Notes: generated by a model from the sequence alone, not told the origin. 64,000 bases of DNA from UBA5078 sp033721235 (GCA_033721235.1 JAWWAY010000011.1:1-64000); one strand, 5' to 3'; counted from the stretch's first letter, positions 27,100-35,652 are shown. Translations and numbers: made by a program.

Positions 27100-27304
27100 A
27101 TACGAAGCATCCTGTATTCAAGCATGGAACCTCAGTTTGAACCCAGTCCACGCAAAATGCTAGCGCATAAATTCGATACCCTCGAATCGCTCACACTAAG
27201 AATAAGAGTTTGCGAGAACTAGGCTCGCAAAAATGTAGGACAATCCCGAGAACAACACTTGTCACAAAAACATCTAACTTTGTAACAAGGGTCCGTCCCC
27301 AAAT

Positions 27305-27634
27305 TCACATGGCGGCGCTAAGGGTAACCGCAGTGCCTGTCACACTCACCATTAACATTCCACCTTGAGCGCCTACTGTTTCATAATCAATATCGATGGC
27401 CACTATCGCATTGGCGCCCACTCTTTCGGCTTGTTGTGTCATTTCTTCAAACGCAATTGTTCTGGCTTTTTGTAGCTCTTTCTCGTAAGCGGCCGATCTG
27501 CCGCCAACGATATCGCGGATACCCGCGAAGATATCCTTGAATATATTCGCGCCAAGTATGGCCTCTCCGGTCACTACCCCATGGTATTGCGTAATATCTT
27601 TGCCCTGAATAGTCGGCGTTGTGGAATGAAGCAT
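27305..27634 (-). CDS. YbjQ/UPF0145 family protein
   Basis: A 109-residue protein matching the small YbjQ family end to end: TTPTIQGKDITQYHGVVTGE, FAGIRDIVGGRSAAYEKEL, AERVGANAIVAIDIDYE. The family forms pentameric beta-barrel-like assemblies of unknown role. A degenerate copy of the palindromic repeat (GGGTCCGTCCCC, 27289-27300) lies just after its stop. Confidence 0.92.
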   Translation of the reverse strand: MLHSTTPTIQGKDITQYHGVVTGEAILGANIFKDIFAGIRDIVGGRSAAYEKELQKARTIAFEEMTQQAERVGANAIVAIDIDYETVGAQGGMLMVSVTGTAVTLSAAM

Positions 27635-27816
27635 TTTACTCTCCCTGTTTAAAGTGTGATTGAAACTCTGGGAGCAGGCTTGAACCAGCCCCAGAACTGC
27701 TGTACTGAAATCTACACCCTAACGAATAACCGCGCAATCGGCACTGATAAACTCAAGCGCCTGTTGATCCTAGAATCAATATGCTTCAATAGCCAAAACT
27801 AATATAAAGGCAAAAT

Positions 27817-29703
27817 ATGAAGACACTCTCGTTAACAGGCAAGTTTACTTTTCAAGCGCTAATGCTTGCCGTCCTCATCTTGACCAACAATTCAACGCTA
27901 GCCCAAGACTCAGAAAATCACCCCGGCCAAGCAGTTTACCAAGCCCACTGTGCTAGCTGCCACGATAACTCCGAAGAAACCCTAGCCCCAGCTTACAGCA
28001 CCTTACAACAGATGAGTGCTGGCACAATAGTGGCAGCGCTTACCACCGGTAAAATGGTTGCACAAGGAGCCCCACTAAGCCTAGAAGAACGTAGAGACCT
28101 TGTGGGTTACCTCACCACAGCCTCCCAAGGCGATGAGTGGATAGCCAATTTTTCCTGCGAGGCACCACGTAGCATTAGCGCTTCTGCGCAAATCAATGTG
28201 AATGGCTTTGGTTTTGATAGCCGCAACACGCGCTCATTAAGCGCCGCACAAGCCGGGCTCACAACTCAAGATTTCGCCAAGCTAGAGCTAGCTTGGTCTA
28301 TCGGTTTCCCAGGCGTCACCGGCATGCGCTCCCAACCAGCACTGGTTGATAATATGCTGTACCTACCGGTCGCGGAGAACGCCAAGGTCTACGCCTTCGA
28401 TATCAGCAATACGGACTCCCCTTGTTTACAGTGGGTCTATCAGAGTGAGTCTATTTTGCGTAGCGGTGCCGCCTATGGTGAGCAAGCCGATGGCCGCCAG
28501 ATAATCGCAGTTAACGACTACAACGCCACGGTCCATGTACTAGACGCCAAGAGTGGAGAACTACTGTGGAAGCAGCAACTAGGCCAGCATCAACTCGCCT
28601 TGGGTACGGCCATACCTGCTATTCACGAGGGGGTCATCTACGTACCAGTGTCTCAAAATGAGGTGATGCAAGGCGCAACAGAAAGTTATATCTGCTGCAA
28701 AACTCACGGCATAGTGGTGGCATTAGATGCCACAACGGGAGAGCGTCTTTGGAAAGCACACACGATGGAGGATGCCAAGCCAGTACGCGATAGAGGCGAC
28801 GGACAGATGTTGTGGGGGCCCTCTGGCGCTCCTATCTGGAGCTCTCCATTAATAGATGCAAAACGTGGCCTGCTTTACGTAGGCACTGGCGAAGCAACAT
28901 CGGCTCCCGCTCACAAAAATACAGACGCCATACTGGCTATCGATCTTAAAAGCGGCGAAATAGTGTGGAGTTTCCAAGCAACTGCAAACGATATCTTCCT
29001 AGTTGGCTGCTATGGGAGAAGCCTAAACTGCGAAGAAGACACCGTATTTAAGGACTTCGACTTCGGCGGTGCACTGTCCCTAGGTAAACTCCCAGACGGT
29101 CGCGACATTATTCTAGGCGGCCAAAAATCAGGCACCTTATGGGCATTGGACCCAGATAGTGAAGGCGCTGTTGTGTGGACCTCACAAATGGGACAAGGCG
29201 GCCCTAACGGGGGTATTCACTGGGGCATCACAGCCAACAAACAGACCGTTTTTGCGCCCATTAATCGAACATTTTCAGGGCGTACACCGCCGCCCGACTT
29301 AGTCGACCAACCCGGCATGTACGCCATAAACATCGCCAATGGTGAACGTCGCTGGGTTCAGGAAACAAAGCCAGTATGCAACGAACAACGCAAGGAAAAG
29401 ATACTCGCCTGTGAACGGCGCCTAGGATTAAGCGGAGCGCCCGCTCTCATTGACGGCGCAGTGGTCACTGGCAGCATCGACGGCATGCTCTACGCCTTTG
29501 ATGCACAAACAGGAGAAATACTTTTCCAGTTCGATGCCGTTAATGAATTCGAAACCCTCAATGGCATAACAGCAAAAGGCGGCAGTTTCGATAGCGCCGG
29601 TATCGTTGCGGGCAACGGCCTATTGCTAGTAAATTCAGGCTACGCCCTATTTAACGAACTTCCAGGCAATGTATTGCTCGGCTTTAAAGTAAAAAATAAT
29701 TAA
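27817..29703 (+). CDS. Exported cytochrome c - PQQ beta-propeller dehydrogenase
   Basis: A 628-residue protein with a signal peptide (ALMLAVLILTNNSTLAQ). An N-terminal cytochrome c domain carries C45-x-x-C48-H49, followed by an eight-bladed PQQ propeller with repeated tryptophan-docking blades (GELLWKQQLG, GERLWKAHTM, GEIVWSFQAT, GERRWVQETK). A vicinal cysteine pair (YICCKTHG) is typical of PQQ enzymes. The arrangement resembles cytochrome-type polyvinyl-alcohol dehydrogenases (EC 1.1.2.6) and related alcohol oxidases; the real substrate is unknown. Electrons would go from PQQ to the fused haem in the periplasm. No PQQ synthesis genes are nearby. Confidence 0.87.
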   Translation: MKTLSLTGKFTFQALMLAVLILTNNSTLAQDSENHPGQAVYQAHCASCHDNSEETLAPAYSTLQQMSAGTIVAALTTGKMVAQGAPLSLEERRDLVGYLTTASQGDEWIANFSCEAPRSISASAQINVNGFGFDSRNTRSLSAAQAGLTTQDFAKLELAWSIGFPGVTGMRSQPALVDNMLYLPVAENAKVYAFDISNTDSPCLQWVYQSESILRSGAAYGEQADGRQIIAVNDYNATVHVLDAKSGELLWKQQLGQHQLALGTAIPAIHEGVIYVPVSQNEVMQGATESYICCKTHGIVVALDATTGERLWKAHTMEDAKPVRDRGDGQMLWGPSGAPIWSSPLIDAKRGLLYVGTGEATSAPAHKNTDAILAIDLKSGEIVWSFQATANDIFLVGCYGRSLNCEEDTVFKDFDFGGALSLGKLPDGRDIILGGQKSGTLWALDPDSEGAVVWTSQMGQGGPNGGIHWGITANKQTVFAPINRTFSGRTPPPDLVDQPGMYAINIANGERRWVQETKPVCNEQRKEKILACERRLGLSGAPALIDGAVVTGSIDGMLYAFDAQTGEILFQFDAVNEFETLNGITAKGGSFDSAGIVAGNGLLLVNSGYALFNELPGNVLLGFKVKNN

Positions 29704-29718
29704 TTACTCGGGGTCGTA

Positions 29719-29745
29719 GTGAATTGGGGTCAGACCCCAATTCAC
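29719..29745. repeat. GGGGTC/GACCCC palindrome, 27 bp
   Basis: A perfect 13+1+13 inverted repeat centred on GGGGTC-A-GACCCC lies between the PQQ dehydrogenase and a small membrane protein gene. It belongs to the dispersed family. Confidence 0.85.
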
Positions 29746-29771
29746 AATGAGTGCCAGCGCCGACTTTCGGG

Positions 29772-30029
29772 CTATTGCAGAGAAAGGTACCAGTAGCAAA
29801 TGGCAGGAATTAGCAACATAAACACTGAGCCCAAAGCGGTGACAAACTGCTTGGATAGCAGCTGGTAAAGCAGCACGACAAACTGTAACAACACCCCTAT
29901 TCCCCAAGCCTGTAGCGCATAGTAGGCCTCTGGGAACACCCGCCCAAAGGCCAAGGACATGGCCAAAGTAAACAGTACTAGTGGTATGAGTGGGACTAGC
30001 CAGAATGTGTTAAGAAGCTTATCTCGCAT
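29772..30029 (-). CDS. Small membrane protein, unknown
   Basis: An 85-residue protein with three hydrophobic segments (LVPLIPLVLFTLAMSLAFG, AWGIGVLLQFVVLLYQLL, TALGSVFMLLIPAICYWYL). No family recognised. It is bracketed by two copies of the GGGGTC/GACCCC palindrome, 26 bases after its stop and 22 bases before its start. Confidence 0.68.
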   Translation of the reverse strand: MRDKLLNTFWLVPLIPLVLFTLAMSLAFGRVFPEAYYALQAWGIGVLLQFVVLLYQLLSKQFVTALGSVFMLLIPAICYWYLSLQ

Positions 30030-30051
30030 GCTTTGTTTTTTATGGTGGTAT

Positions 30052-30070
30052 TTTGGGGTCTGACCCCAAA
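30052..30070. repeat. GGGGTC/GACCCC palindrome, 19 bp
   Basis: A perfect TTTGGGGTC-T-GACCCCAAA element 22 bases upstream of the 30029 gene start, a member of the dispersed family. Confidence 0.85.
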
Positions 30071-30106
30071 TAATTGCACATAATTGCCAAATTATTAACT
30101 TAAGAC

Positions 30107-30502
30107 TTACGAGCCAATAAGGCTTTTGGTGACGCGAGCTGTGGCTACTAGGTGCTCGCCGCTCTTAACTTCAACATCGATGAAGCAAAGGCTTCTGCCT
30201 AGCTTCTTAATCGATGCGCGGTACTCCAAAGAATCGTTCTCGAGGGCGGGTCTTAAAACGGAGATGTGAATATCGTGAGTCACTGCATCCTGCCCTTCAG
30301 GTAGTGCGCTTAACACGGCACAATACGCACAAACATCGCATAGCATATACACCACACCGCCATGGTAGTTGCCCGACGGATTAAGGGCCGCCTCATTCAC
30401 TATGGCGAACAGCTCGGCGGAGCCATCTTTAGCATCAATTTTACTGACGCCAAGATATTTGTGCAGAGGATGATTACGAACTTTATCCAGCCTTGTTTGC
30501 AT
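30107..30502 (-). CDS. PaaI-type hotdog thioesterase
   Basis: A 131-residue hotdog-fold protein. The N-terminal half has NEAALNPSGNYHGGVVYMLC with the conserved Asn and Gly-Gly of PaaI acyl-CoA thioesterases, followed by the central helix and strands (THDIHISVLRP, GRSLCFIDVEV). It likely hydrolyses acyl-CoA or aryl-CoA thioesters in the cytoplasm; substrate unknown. A 136-residue membrane protein gene lies 24 bases upstream on the same strand. Confidence 0.85.
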   Translation of the reverse strand: MQTRLDKVRNHPLHKYLGVSKIDAKDGSAELFAIVNEAALNPSGNYHGGVVYMLCDVCAYCAVLSALPEGQDAVTHDIHISVLRPALENDSLEYRASIKKLGRSLCFIDVEVKSGEHLVATARVTKSLIGS

Positions 30503-30526
30503 AAAGACTCTCTCAATACCTCTAAA

Positions 30527-30937
30527 TTACGCGAGCTCTACAATACCACTAAGACCGGCTAGAATTACCAGAATAAAAAACGACACCATAAACGCAGCAA
30601 ACCAAGCGACAGTCATGCCTAACGTTTTCCACCAAGACTGGAAGACATATTCTTCAGAATCGATAATCTGCTGTTTGGTAGGAGAATGCTTCCTCGTGAG
30701 AGCTAGTGTAGGAAACAGGATAAAAATGGCGATTAAAATGCTTGGAGTATTCTCTGGAAGAAAAAGTAGAGCAATCAACAAACCAAGAGTTAATGTTAGC
30801 CCAACAGTCAAAACTTTCTTGGACAAGTTATCTTTACCTAACACATCAAAATTTTCCGTGAGAAAATAAATTGCGGCGAAAGCACCACCCAAAAGAGTGC
30901 CAAGCAATATCTGGTTAGGTGAATATAATTTTTTCAC
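30527..30937 (-). CDS. Membrane protein, unknown
   Basis: A 136-residue protein with four hydrophobic segments (ILLGTLLGGAFAAIYFL, VLTVGLTLTLGLLIALLFL, SILIAIFILFPTLAL, WFAAFMVSFFILVILAGL). The middle loop carries an acidic DSEEYVFQSWWKT motif. I recognise no family. It may be co-transcribed with the thioesterase downstream. Confidence 0.68.
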   Translation of the reverse strand: MKKLYSPNQILLGTLLGGAFAAIYFLTENFDVLGKDNLSKKVLTVGLTLTLGLLIALLFLPENTPSILIAIFILFPTLALTRKHSPTKQQIIDSEEYVFQSWWKTLGMTVAWFAAFMVSFFILVILAGLSGIVELA

Positions 30938-31032
30938 TATTACTCCTAGCTCTACTAAAAAAATGAAAAAGTTTAGGTGGCGCCCATACTAACATACTCT
31001 ATGTGTCGTTCTAAGGAGACAAAGCGCTCTTC

Positions 31033-31503
31033 TCACAAAGCATTTTCTCCAATCTCATCGCCCACAGACAAACTGGCGCTGTTCAGTATAGCCGCTCGCA
31101 ACCCCGCTTTGCCACGCAAACCAATCATTACATCTGGAACCAGAACTTTCGCTAAATTTGCACAAGGCTCGCAAAGCCTAATACCTTTTAGCTTTACCTT
31201 GTCAACGAAAAACTCTTTGCCTACTAGGTCGTTCAATTTTGCACCTTGCGTGACTATATTGCGTCGAAAGTCAGCACATGAAAAAGAGAAGCCGAACGCC
31301 TTATTAAAGCGCTCAACTTCTTCTGACTCAATAAGCGTTAGTTCGATATCGGGCAAGCCCGCCAGTTTTTCCGAAAAGCTTCCCTTAGCTGAGTAGTAAC
31401 GATCCCCTACTATGCCTTTTCCTGCCTCAAGAGCAGCGGTCTGTAGCGGAGACATAGTGGCATTGGCCTGCTCAGCAAAATAAATAGCTAAGACTCTACT
31501 CAT
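31033..31503 (-). CDS. MOSC-domain protein
   Basis: A 156-residue stand-alone MOSC domain: an early GIVGDRYY, a central strand region, and the Cys-containing RLCEPCANLA that corresponds to the conserved Cys of MOSC sulfur-carrier domains. It ends with a typical GLRGKAGLRAAIL. MOSC proteins handle activated sulfur or reduce N-hydroxylated compounds with molybdenum cofactor. The specific role is unknown. The start ATG at 31503 has no close operon partner. Confidence 0.87.
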   Translation of the reverse strand: MSRVLAIYFAEQANATMSPLQTAALEAGKGIVGDRYYSAKGSFSEKLAGLPDIELTLIESEEVERFNKAFGFSFSCADFRRNIVTQGAKLNDLVGKEFFVDKVKLKGIRLCEPCANLAKVLVPDVMIGLRGKAGLRAAILNSASLSVGDEIGENAL

Positions 31504-31625
31504 ACTTTACTTCTTCGTTAGTCAGAGATAGAGCCGTGCGAGAAAGGGTAAGGCGGCGGGGAATTGAACTGTCCATAGTTATGCAACTTCTTCCTTGTTG
31601 TTGTGGCGTTAACCAAACTATAGCA

Positions 31626-31671
31626 TGGGGTCAGGCTCATGTAACAACTTTTTTACATGAACCTGACCCCA
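31626..31671. repeat. GGGGTC/GACCCC inverted repeat with 8-base loop
   Basis: Two 19-base arms (31626-31644, 31653-31671) pair with a single mismatch. The outer ten bases are TGGGGTCAGG; the inner eight (TCATGTAA) are specific to this copy. It lies upstream of ompW. Confidence 0.82.
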
Positions 31672-31678
31672 CCTTAGC

Positions 31679-31692
31679 TTGACTTGAGTCAA
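31679..31692. promoter_or_regulatory. FNR/Crp-type palindrome upstream of ompW
   Basis: TTGACTTGAGTCAA matches the TTGA-N6-TCAA core of FNR/Anr boxes. It lies about 135 bases before the ompW ATG. OmpW is under FNR control in enteric bacteria, which makes a role plausible here, but the flanking base of each half-site differs from the best consensus (TTGAT/ATCAA). Confidence 0.4.
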
Positions 31693-31827
31693 GACACTCT
31701 GTGCAGCACCGCAATAGAATTGCATCAACTTGAAAAAAGCAAAAGAGACTTGTGGCCATAACAGTTCGCTTTTTTCAAGAATCAACCGAAGCAATATGAC
31801 CCAATGACGGGTTACTAGGAGAGCACG

Positions 31828-32499
31828 ATGAAGAAGTACTTGTCCCACGCCTTGCCAACACTTACTGCAATATGTCTTGGCATCCCCTCTCTACCTGCTG
31901 TTGCCGACGCTGGCGATTGGATCGTTCGCGGCCGCATTGTCAACGTTAGCCCTGACGAGCAAAGCAGCACTATTCGCGTTGGCGGCGCTTCCGTCGCAGG
32001 CTCTGGAGTAAGCGTCGACAACGACACTATCCCCGAGTTAGACATTACCTATATGCTCAGCAACAACTTGGGCTTAGAGCTTATTCTAGGTACTTCTCAG
32101 CACGACGTGCATGGCAAGGGAACGCTAGCTGGGCTTGGCCATGTCATTGATGCTGACGTCCTCCCACCCACACTGACCCTGCAATATCACTTTCAACCCG
32201 AGAGCAGCTTTAGGCCTTATGCAGGCCTAGGTGTTAACTACACTTTGTTCTACGACGAGAAAGTAAAAGGAGGCCTAGATGCCCCTAATGCAAAGGTCAG
32301 CATGGATGCCTCTTGGGGCTTAGCGGCTCAACTAGGTGTTGATATCGATGTAGGCGAAGACTGGTTCCTTAACTTCGATGTTAAGTACATCCAGATGGAC
32401 ACAACCGCTAAGTTCCGAAACTCCACCGTCGGCAGCGCTGCTGTTGATGTTGACATCGATCCATGGGTATTCGGCATTGGCTTCGGAAAAACCTTCTAA
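31828..32499 (+). CDS. ompW: OmpW-family outer membrane protein
   Basis: A 223-residue protein with a signal peptide ending PAVADA before GDWIVRGRIVNVSP, the OmpW N-terminal signature. An eight-stranded barrel follows: LDITYMLSNNLGLELILGT, PPTLTLQYHFQP, FRPYAGLGVNYTLFYDE, and a C-terminal WVFGIGFGKTF ending in Phe as outer membrane barrels do. It forms a small hydrophobic channel in the outer membrane. TAGGAGAG is the ribosome site. A GGGGTC/GACCCC element follows seven bases after the stop. Confidence 0.94.
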   Translation: MKKYLSHALPTLTAICLGIPSLPAVADAGDWIVRGRIVNVSPDEQSSTIRVGGASVAGSGVSVDNDTIPELDITYMLSNNLGLELILGTSQHDVHGKGTLAGLGHVIDADVLPPTLTLQYHFQPESSFRPYAGLGVNYTLFYDEKVKGGLDAPNAKVSMDASWGLAAQLGVDIDVGEDWFLNFDVKYIQMDTTAKFRNSTVGSAAVDVDIDPWVFGIGFGKTF

Positions 32500-32505
32500 A
32501 CGTTT

Positions 32506-32543
32506 GGGGTCGGACCCTAGTAAGATTTAGCGGGTCCGACCCC
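32506..32543. repeat. GGGGTC/GACCCC inverted repeat with 14-base loop
   Basis: Perfect 12-bp arms GGGGTCGGACCC (32506-32517) and GGGTCCGACCCC (32532-32543) lie between ompW and the converging S41 peptidase gene. Each arm is itself nearly palindromic, so it could be two adjacent copies. Confidence 0.82.
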
Positions 32544-32593
32544 GATTGAATTTGATTGTAATACTCTTGGGCCTGAACTCAAAAACCTGCTTG

Positions 32594-33649
32594 CTACTCG
32601 CTTAACCGTTGTAAATGCATTTGTCGATCTTGTTTTGCACGCCCATCTTGCGATTGTTCAATAATCTTTTGCAGGACAAGCTTGTGTCCCTCTTTAAGAG
32701 CCTTGTCCGCTGGGACTGGATAGTTCGGTGTAACCCCTACCCCTTCCCAGTTTTTACCAGTCACGGCACTAAACGCTCGCCCATTAGGCACAAATAAGTT
32801 GAAGGTCTCTGCCACATGCTGAATGCCGCCTGGGTTCGCACCGCCCAGGCTAGTCTCTCCGACTATTTCTGCTCGACCAAACGCCTGCATTGCATAAGTG
32901 AAAGCCTCGGCGGCGGAAAACGTGTTGGCACTTGTCAGAATGACCAAAGGGCGTTCGGTGCCATACCAAGCACCGTTCAACACAGGATTTGTCCAGAACT
33001 CCTCAACCGTATCCGTTTCTTTCCAGTAGATAGAATCTACATGTATCGATTGTGGCCCTAGAAAATAACTAGCCAACAGGGCAACTGTCTCTGGCATACC
33101 ACCATAGTTTTCGCGCAGGTCTATGACTAAACCACCAGTATCTTTCAGCATATTCATGGCCGTACCCAAGGCTTCCGCAGAGTTTACCGCGTCCATAAAC
33201 CCCTTCAGATCGAAGTACCCAACATTACCGTCCAGGTAGCCAACGCTTCTTATTCCGAAATTAAAATATCTATCTTCCGCCAAACTCGCCGCTTTCTGTT
33301 CGGCACTAGGGTTCATAAACTCTTCTTGCGTTGGCACCAGTGGATCGGTATAGAACATCGAGATGTGTGCATCATTAGAGACTCCCCGCATGTGACTTGT
33401 TAATAGGTCGGACAATTCATTGACACCTGATACATCGTCGTAGCCACCTGACTCAAGCCTAGCTAAGAGATCGATCGCAACCTCTCTACCCGTCTCGGGA
33501 AGAACATACTGTTCCCGAATGATACTAGCGGTTTCAGTTACTACTTGCTTGACCAGCTCCGGCGTAAGCTCTTTTGCATTGAGGGCGCTACACCCTAGAA
33601 CTGTAGATACAACTAGCGCCACAAAAACCTTTAATAACTTATTCATCAC
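32594..33649 (-). CDS. S41-family peptidase, lipoprotein
   Basis: A 351-residue protein with a lipobox (V-L-G-C20). The N-terminal helical domain (YVLPETGREVAIDLLARLES) and the C-terminal peptidase core are those of IRBP/tail-specific S41 peptidases: GGLVIDLRENYGGMPETV, the nucleophile region LTSANTFSAAEAFTYAM and the ETSLGGANPGG strand. It probably acts in the periplasm on peptides or unfolded proteins. There is no PDZ domain. It lies between two copies of the palindromic repeat. Confidence 0.87.
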   Translation of the reverse strand: MMNKLLKVFVALVVSTVLGCSALNAKELTPELVKQVVTETASIIREQYVLPETGREVAIDLLARLESGGYDDVSGVNELSDLLTSHMRGVSNDAHISMFYTDPLVPTQEEFMNPSAEQKAASLAEDRYFNFGIRSVGYLDGNVGYFDLKGFMDAVNSAEALGTAMNMLKDTGGLVIDLRENYGGMPETVALLASYFLGPQSIHVDSIYWKETDTVEEFWTNPVLNGAWYGTERPLVILTSANTFSAAEAFTYAMQAFGRAEIVGETSLGGANPGGIQHVAETFNLFVPNGRAFSAVTGKNWEGVGVTPNYPVPADKALKEGHKLVLQKIIEQSQDGRAKQDRQMHLQRLSE

Positions 33650-33688
33650 TCTTCCTTGTTTTTACTCTTATAATTATTTGGGGTGTTT

Positions 33689-33705
33689 TTGGGGTCCGAC
33701 CCCAA
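33689..33705. repeat. GGGGTC/GACCCC palindrome, 17 bp
   Basis: A perfect TTGGGGTC-C-GACCCCAA element 40 bases upstream of the S41 peptidase start. Confidence 0.82.
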
Positions 33706-33754
33706 CTAGTTCCGCTCAAAGCCTTGTGCAACGGCCCTTCCAGCAAGATTATTT

Positions 33755-33767
33755 GGGGTCTGACCCC
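33755..33767. repeat. GGGGTC/GACCCC palindrome, 13-bp core
   Basis: GGGGTC-T-GACCCC, 50 bases to the right of the preceding copy and in the same intergenic space. Confidence 0.8.
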
Positions 33768-33848
33768 GATTTAAGTACCGAGTAGTGTATTTGGGAGTAC
33801 CCCAAAGCGGGATGCGGTAGCGCTACTAGGTCGCTTACTTCAACGTAA

Positions 33849-33989
33849 TTACTTGGACTTATACTCCTGATCGAGTACTTCTAGCTCCTTCAATCTCTTT
33901 TCTAGCTTATCAAGCCTTTGAATGGCTGAAAGCGCAAAGATAAACCCCATGCTACCCAACGACATTCCAATAATGCCAAACGTTTCCAT
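33849..33989 (-). CDS. Small single-span membrane protein with coiled coil, 46 aa
   Basis: ATG at 33989 has a strong AAGGAGTGAGT ribosome site. The protein is METFGIIGMSLGSMGFIFAL (one membrane helix, about 4-22) followed by a highly charged heptad-like helix (RLDKLEKRLKELEVLDQEY). This layout is common in small inner-membrane proteins that bind partners through the cytoplasmic helix. Function unknown. The coding character and ribosome site make it a real gene in my view. Confidence 0.7.
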   Translation of the reverse strand: METFGIIGMSLGSMGFIFALSAIQRLDKLEKRLKELEVLDQEYKSK

Positions 33990-34054
33990 ACTCACTCCTT
34001 GTTGCATATTGTTCTATTGTGCACAGGAAAGCCCCCGTACATGCTCACCAGTTT

Positions 34055-34534
34055 TTATATCGACTTAGTGGCCATCCAGTAGTCCAGTGTCTGGCCTTCT
34101 CCCACGTCAATCGACATCTCCTCAAAGCCTTCGTAGCCGAGCCCCTTATAAAACTTTACTGCGGGCAGCGATACGCTGAGCGATACAGAGGACTTACCGG
34201 CCTGAGCAATGCTTAGCTCTAAACGCTTCATTATTTTGCTTCCGATGCCACAGCCTTGATGAGAATTGGATACAAACACACCCGATATCTCATCATTAAT
34301 CGCCGTGCCAGTGCCGACGACAGTGTCGCCCAGCTTGGCCATCAATGTAAGACCCTCGGAACTGTTAGCTAAGATTTTTTCTGCCGAGTACATGCGTTGA
34401 AAGTATTCAACGGCTCTTGATGGATAGACCGGCGAATAGGACTGACTGATGGTGTTTTGAATCAAGGCGTAAATGGCACTTACAGACGCAGTGTCGTTCA
34501 ATTTACTTAGATGAATAGTTTGCTTAGGCGTCAT
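34055..34534 (-). CDS. GNAT-family N-acetyltransferase
   Basis: A 159-residue protein from ATG 34534 (MTPKQTIHLSKLND). The acetyl-CoA loop is QGCGIGSKIM, preceded by the ISGVFVSNSH strand and followed by SLPAVKFYKGLGYEGFEE, the usual GNAT end. Substrate unknown. The start is set by the overlap-like spacing TGAATATG with the 45-aa gene upstream, making a three-gene unit with the GNAT at 34688. A longer reading from 34567 is less likely. Confidence 0.85.
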   Translation of the reverse strand: MTPKQTIHLSKLNDTASVSAIYALIQNTISQSYSPVYPSRAVEYFQRMYSAEKILANSSEGLTLMAKLGDTVVGTGTAINDEISGVFVSNSHQGCGIGSKIMKRLELSIAQAGKSSVSLSVSLPAVKFYKGLGYEGFEEMSIDVGEGQTLDYWMATKSI

Positions 34535-34536
34535 AT

Positions 34537-34674
34537 TCAACGCTCTTGTTCTTCGAATAGGCGCCACTGTACAAGCTCCAGCAGCCTTCTGCGCTTTCGC
34601 TTGTCACCTCTGTGAACCACACTCACATACACTAAAGGAATTAGCGCCAGCCCTGCTCCAATCCATAACAGCAT
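34537..34674 (-). CDS. Small membrane protein between two GNAT genes, 45 aa
   Basis: ATG at 34674 follows the stop of the upstream GNAT by 13 bases, with GGGAG as ribosome site. The peptide has one membrane helix (LLWIGAGLALIPLVYVSVV), a strongly basic stretch (HRGDKRKRRR) and an amphipathic tail. The stop lies two bases before the ATG of the next GNAT. Spacing and composition point to a real member of the operon. No family known to me. Confidence 0.68.
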   Translation of the reverse strand: MLLWIGAGLALIPLVYVSVVHRGDKRKRRRLLELVQWRLFEEQER

Positions 34675-34687
34675 TAGCACTTCTCCC

Positions 34688-35188
34688 TTAAGTGACTAAT
34701 TCGCGCACCATATATTGCGCGTCATCTCCATATGATAATAGATACTGCTGTGTGCTCTCACCAACCGACACTGGTACAAAGCCGTATCGCTTCCAGTAGC
34801 TTGAAGCCCCTTGAATAGCGACAAGAAACACTCTATTAAACCCTTTATTGTTAGCGGCATCTAACACCGAGCCTATCAGAGCACTGGCGACACCTAAGCT
34901 TCGAGACTCAGGGTTTACTGACAAATCGTGGATACAAATACTGTCCGCGCTTGGTGAAATAGTGAACTTCGAGCCATTGAGTTTCAACACTTCACCAAAA
35001 ACCCATGGCACGGCAACGATATATCCCAAGGCAGCGCCGTCCTTTTCTGCCATAAAGCTGAAGTACGCACTGGCCTTAAGCTTTGCGGCAAAAGAAGCAG
35101 AGGACTCCAAAATACTCTCATCGTAACACTGGCTTTGAATATGGCAGACTTCGTCTAAGTCAGACGGCAACATGCTTCTAATTTTCAC
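34688..35188 (-). CDS. GNAT-family N-acetyltransferase
   Basis: A 166-residue GNAT: MKIRSMLPSDLDEVCHIQSQ start, ICIHDLSVNPESRSLGVASA with the acetyl-CoA loop (S-R-S-L-G-V-A), and YWKRYGFVPV near the end. It is the first gene of a three-gene unit (GNAT, 45-aa membrane protein, GNAT). Acceptor substrate unknown. Confidence 0.86.
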   Translation of the reverse strand: MKIRSMLPSDLDEVCHIQSQCYDESILESSASFAAKLKASAYFSFMAEKDGAALGYIVAVPWVFGEVLKLNGSKFTISPSADSICIHDLSVNPESRSLGVASALIGSVLDAANNKGFNRVFLVAIQGASSYWKRYGFVPVSVGESTQQYLLSYGDDAQYMVRELVT

Positions 35189-35652
35189 ACTAAGCTCAAT
35201 CCTTGATTATCGGCTCTTACAGAGCAAGGGGGCGCCCCCCAAAAAGATGAGTGCAAGCTCTTCATTTTCCCTGCTCACTTTATTCAGCTTGCCTGAGATT
35301 GTAGCACGATAGATATGGTTGCACGCCAGCTCTGTGCCTTGCTGGATTTGATTCGCCAGTTCATCAATATTCCAACATGAAACAATGACTTAAGAAAATT
35401 CGCAACAAACTGTAAGAGCTGTTCATAATAGGCAAGGCCAACCCCTTGCAGCTACAAACTCACTATAAGCTAAGCTCGTTATGCTAGTAGAAGAAGCTGA
35501 CCTAAGGGCCACTGTTACCCCCCCATTTGGATAGAATCGAAATCTCGGGACTTTCTGGTTTTGTGACCCAGTTCTAGACATATCTTGGTAGAGGGGATAT
35601 CGTAATACGTCATATATCTGGTTCTCTCATAGACCTTACGGGTTCAGGCCTA
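35189..35652. other. Intergenic region, no gene supported
   Basis: About 460 bases upstream of the GNAT unit (leftward) and the flagellar-like small gene (rightward). It holds a perfect 12-bp GC palindrome (35228-35239) followed by AAAAAG and otherwise short frames only. I see no confident promoter. Confidence 0.5.

Noticed and set aside
35228..35239. GC palindrome GGGGGCGCCCCC as a terminator
   Set aside because: There is no loop space for a hairpin and no T run in the useful direction.
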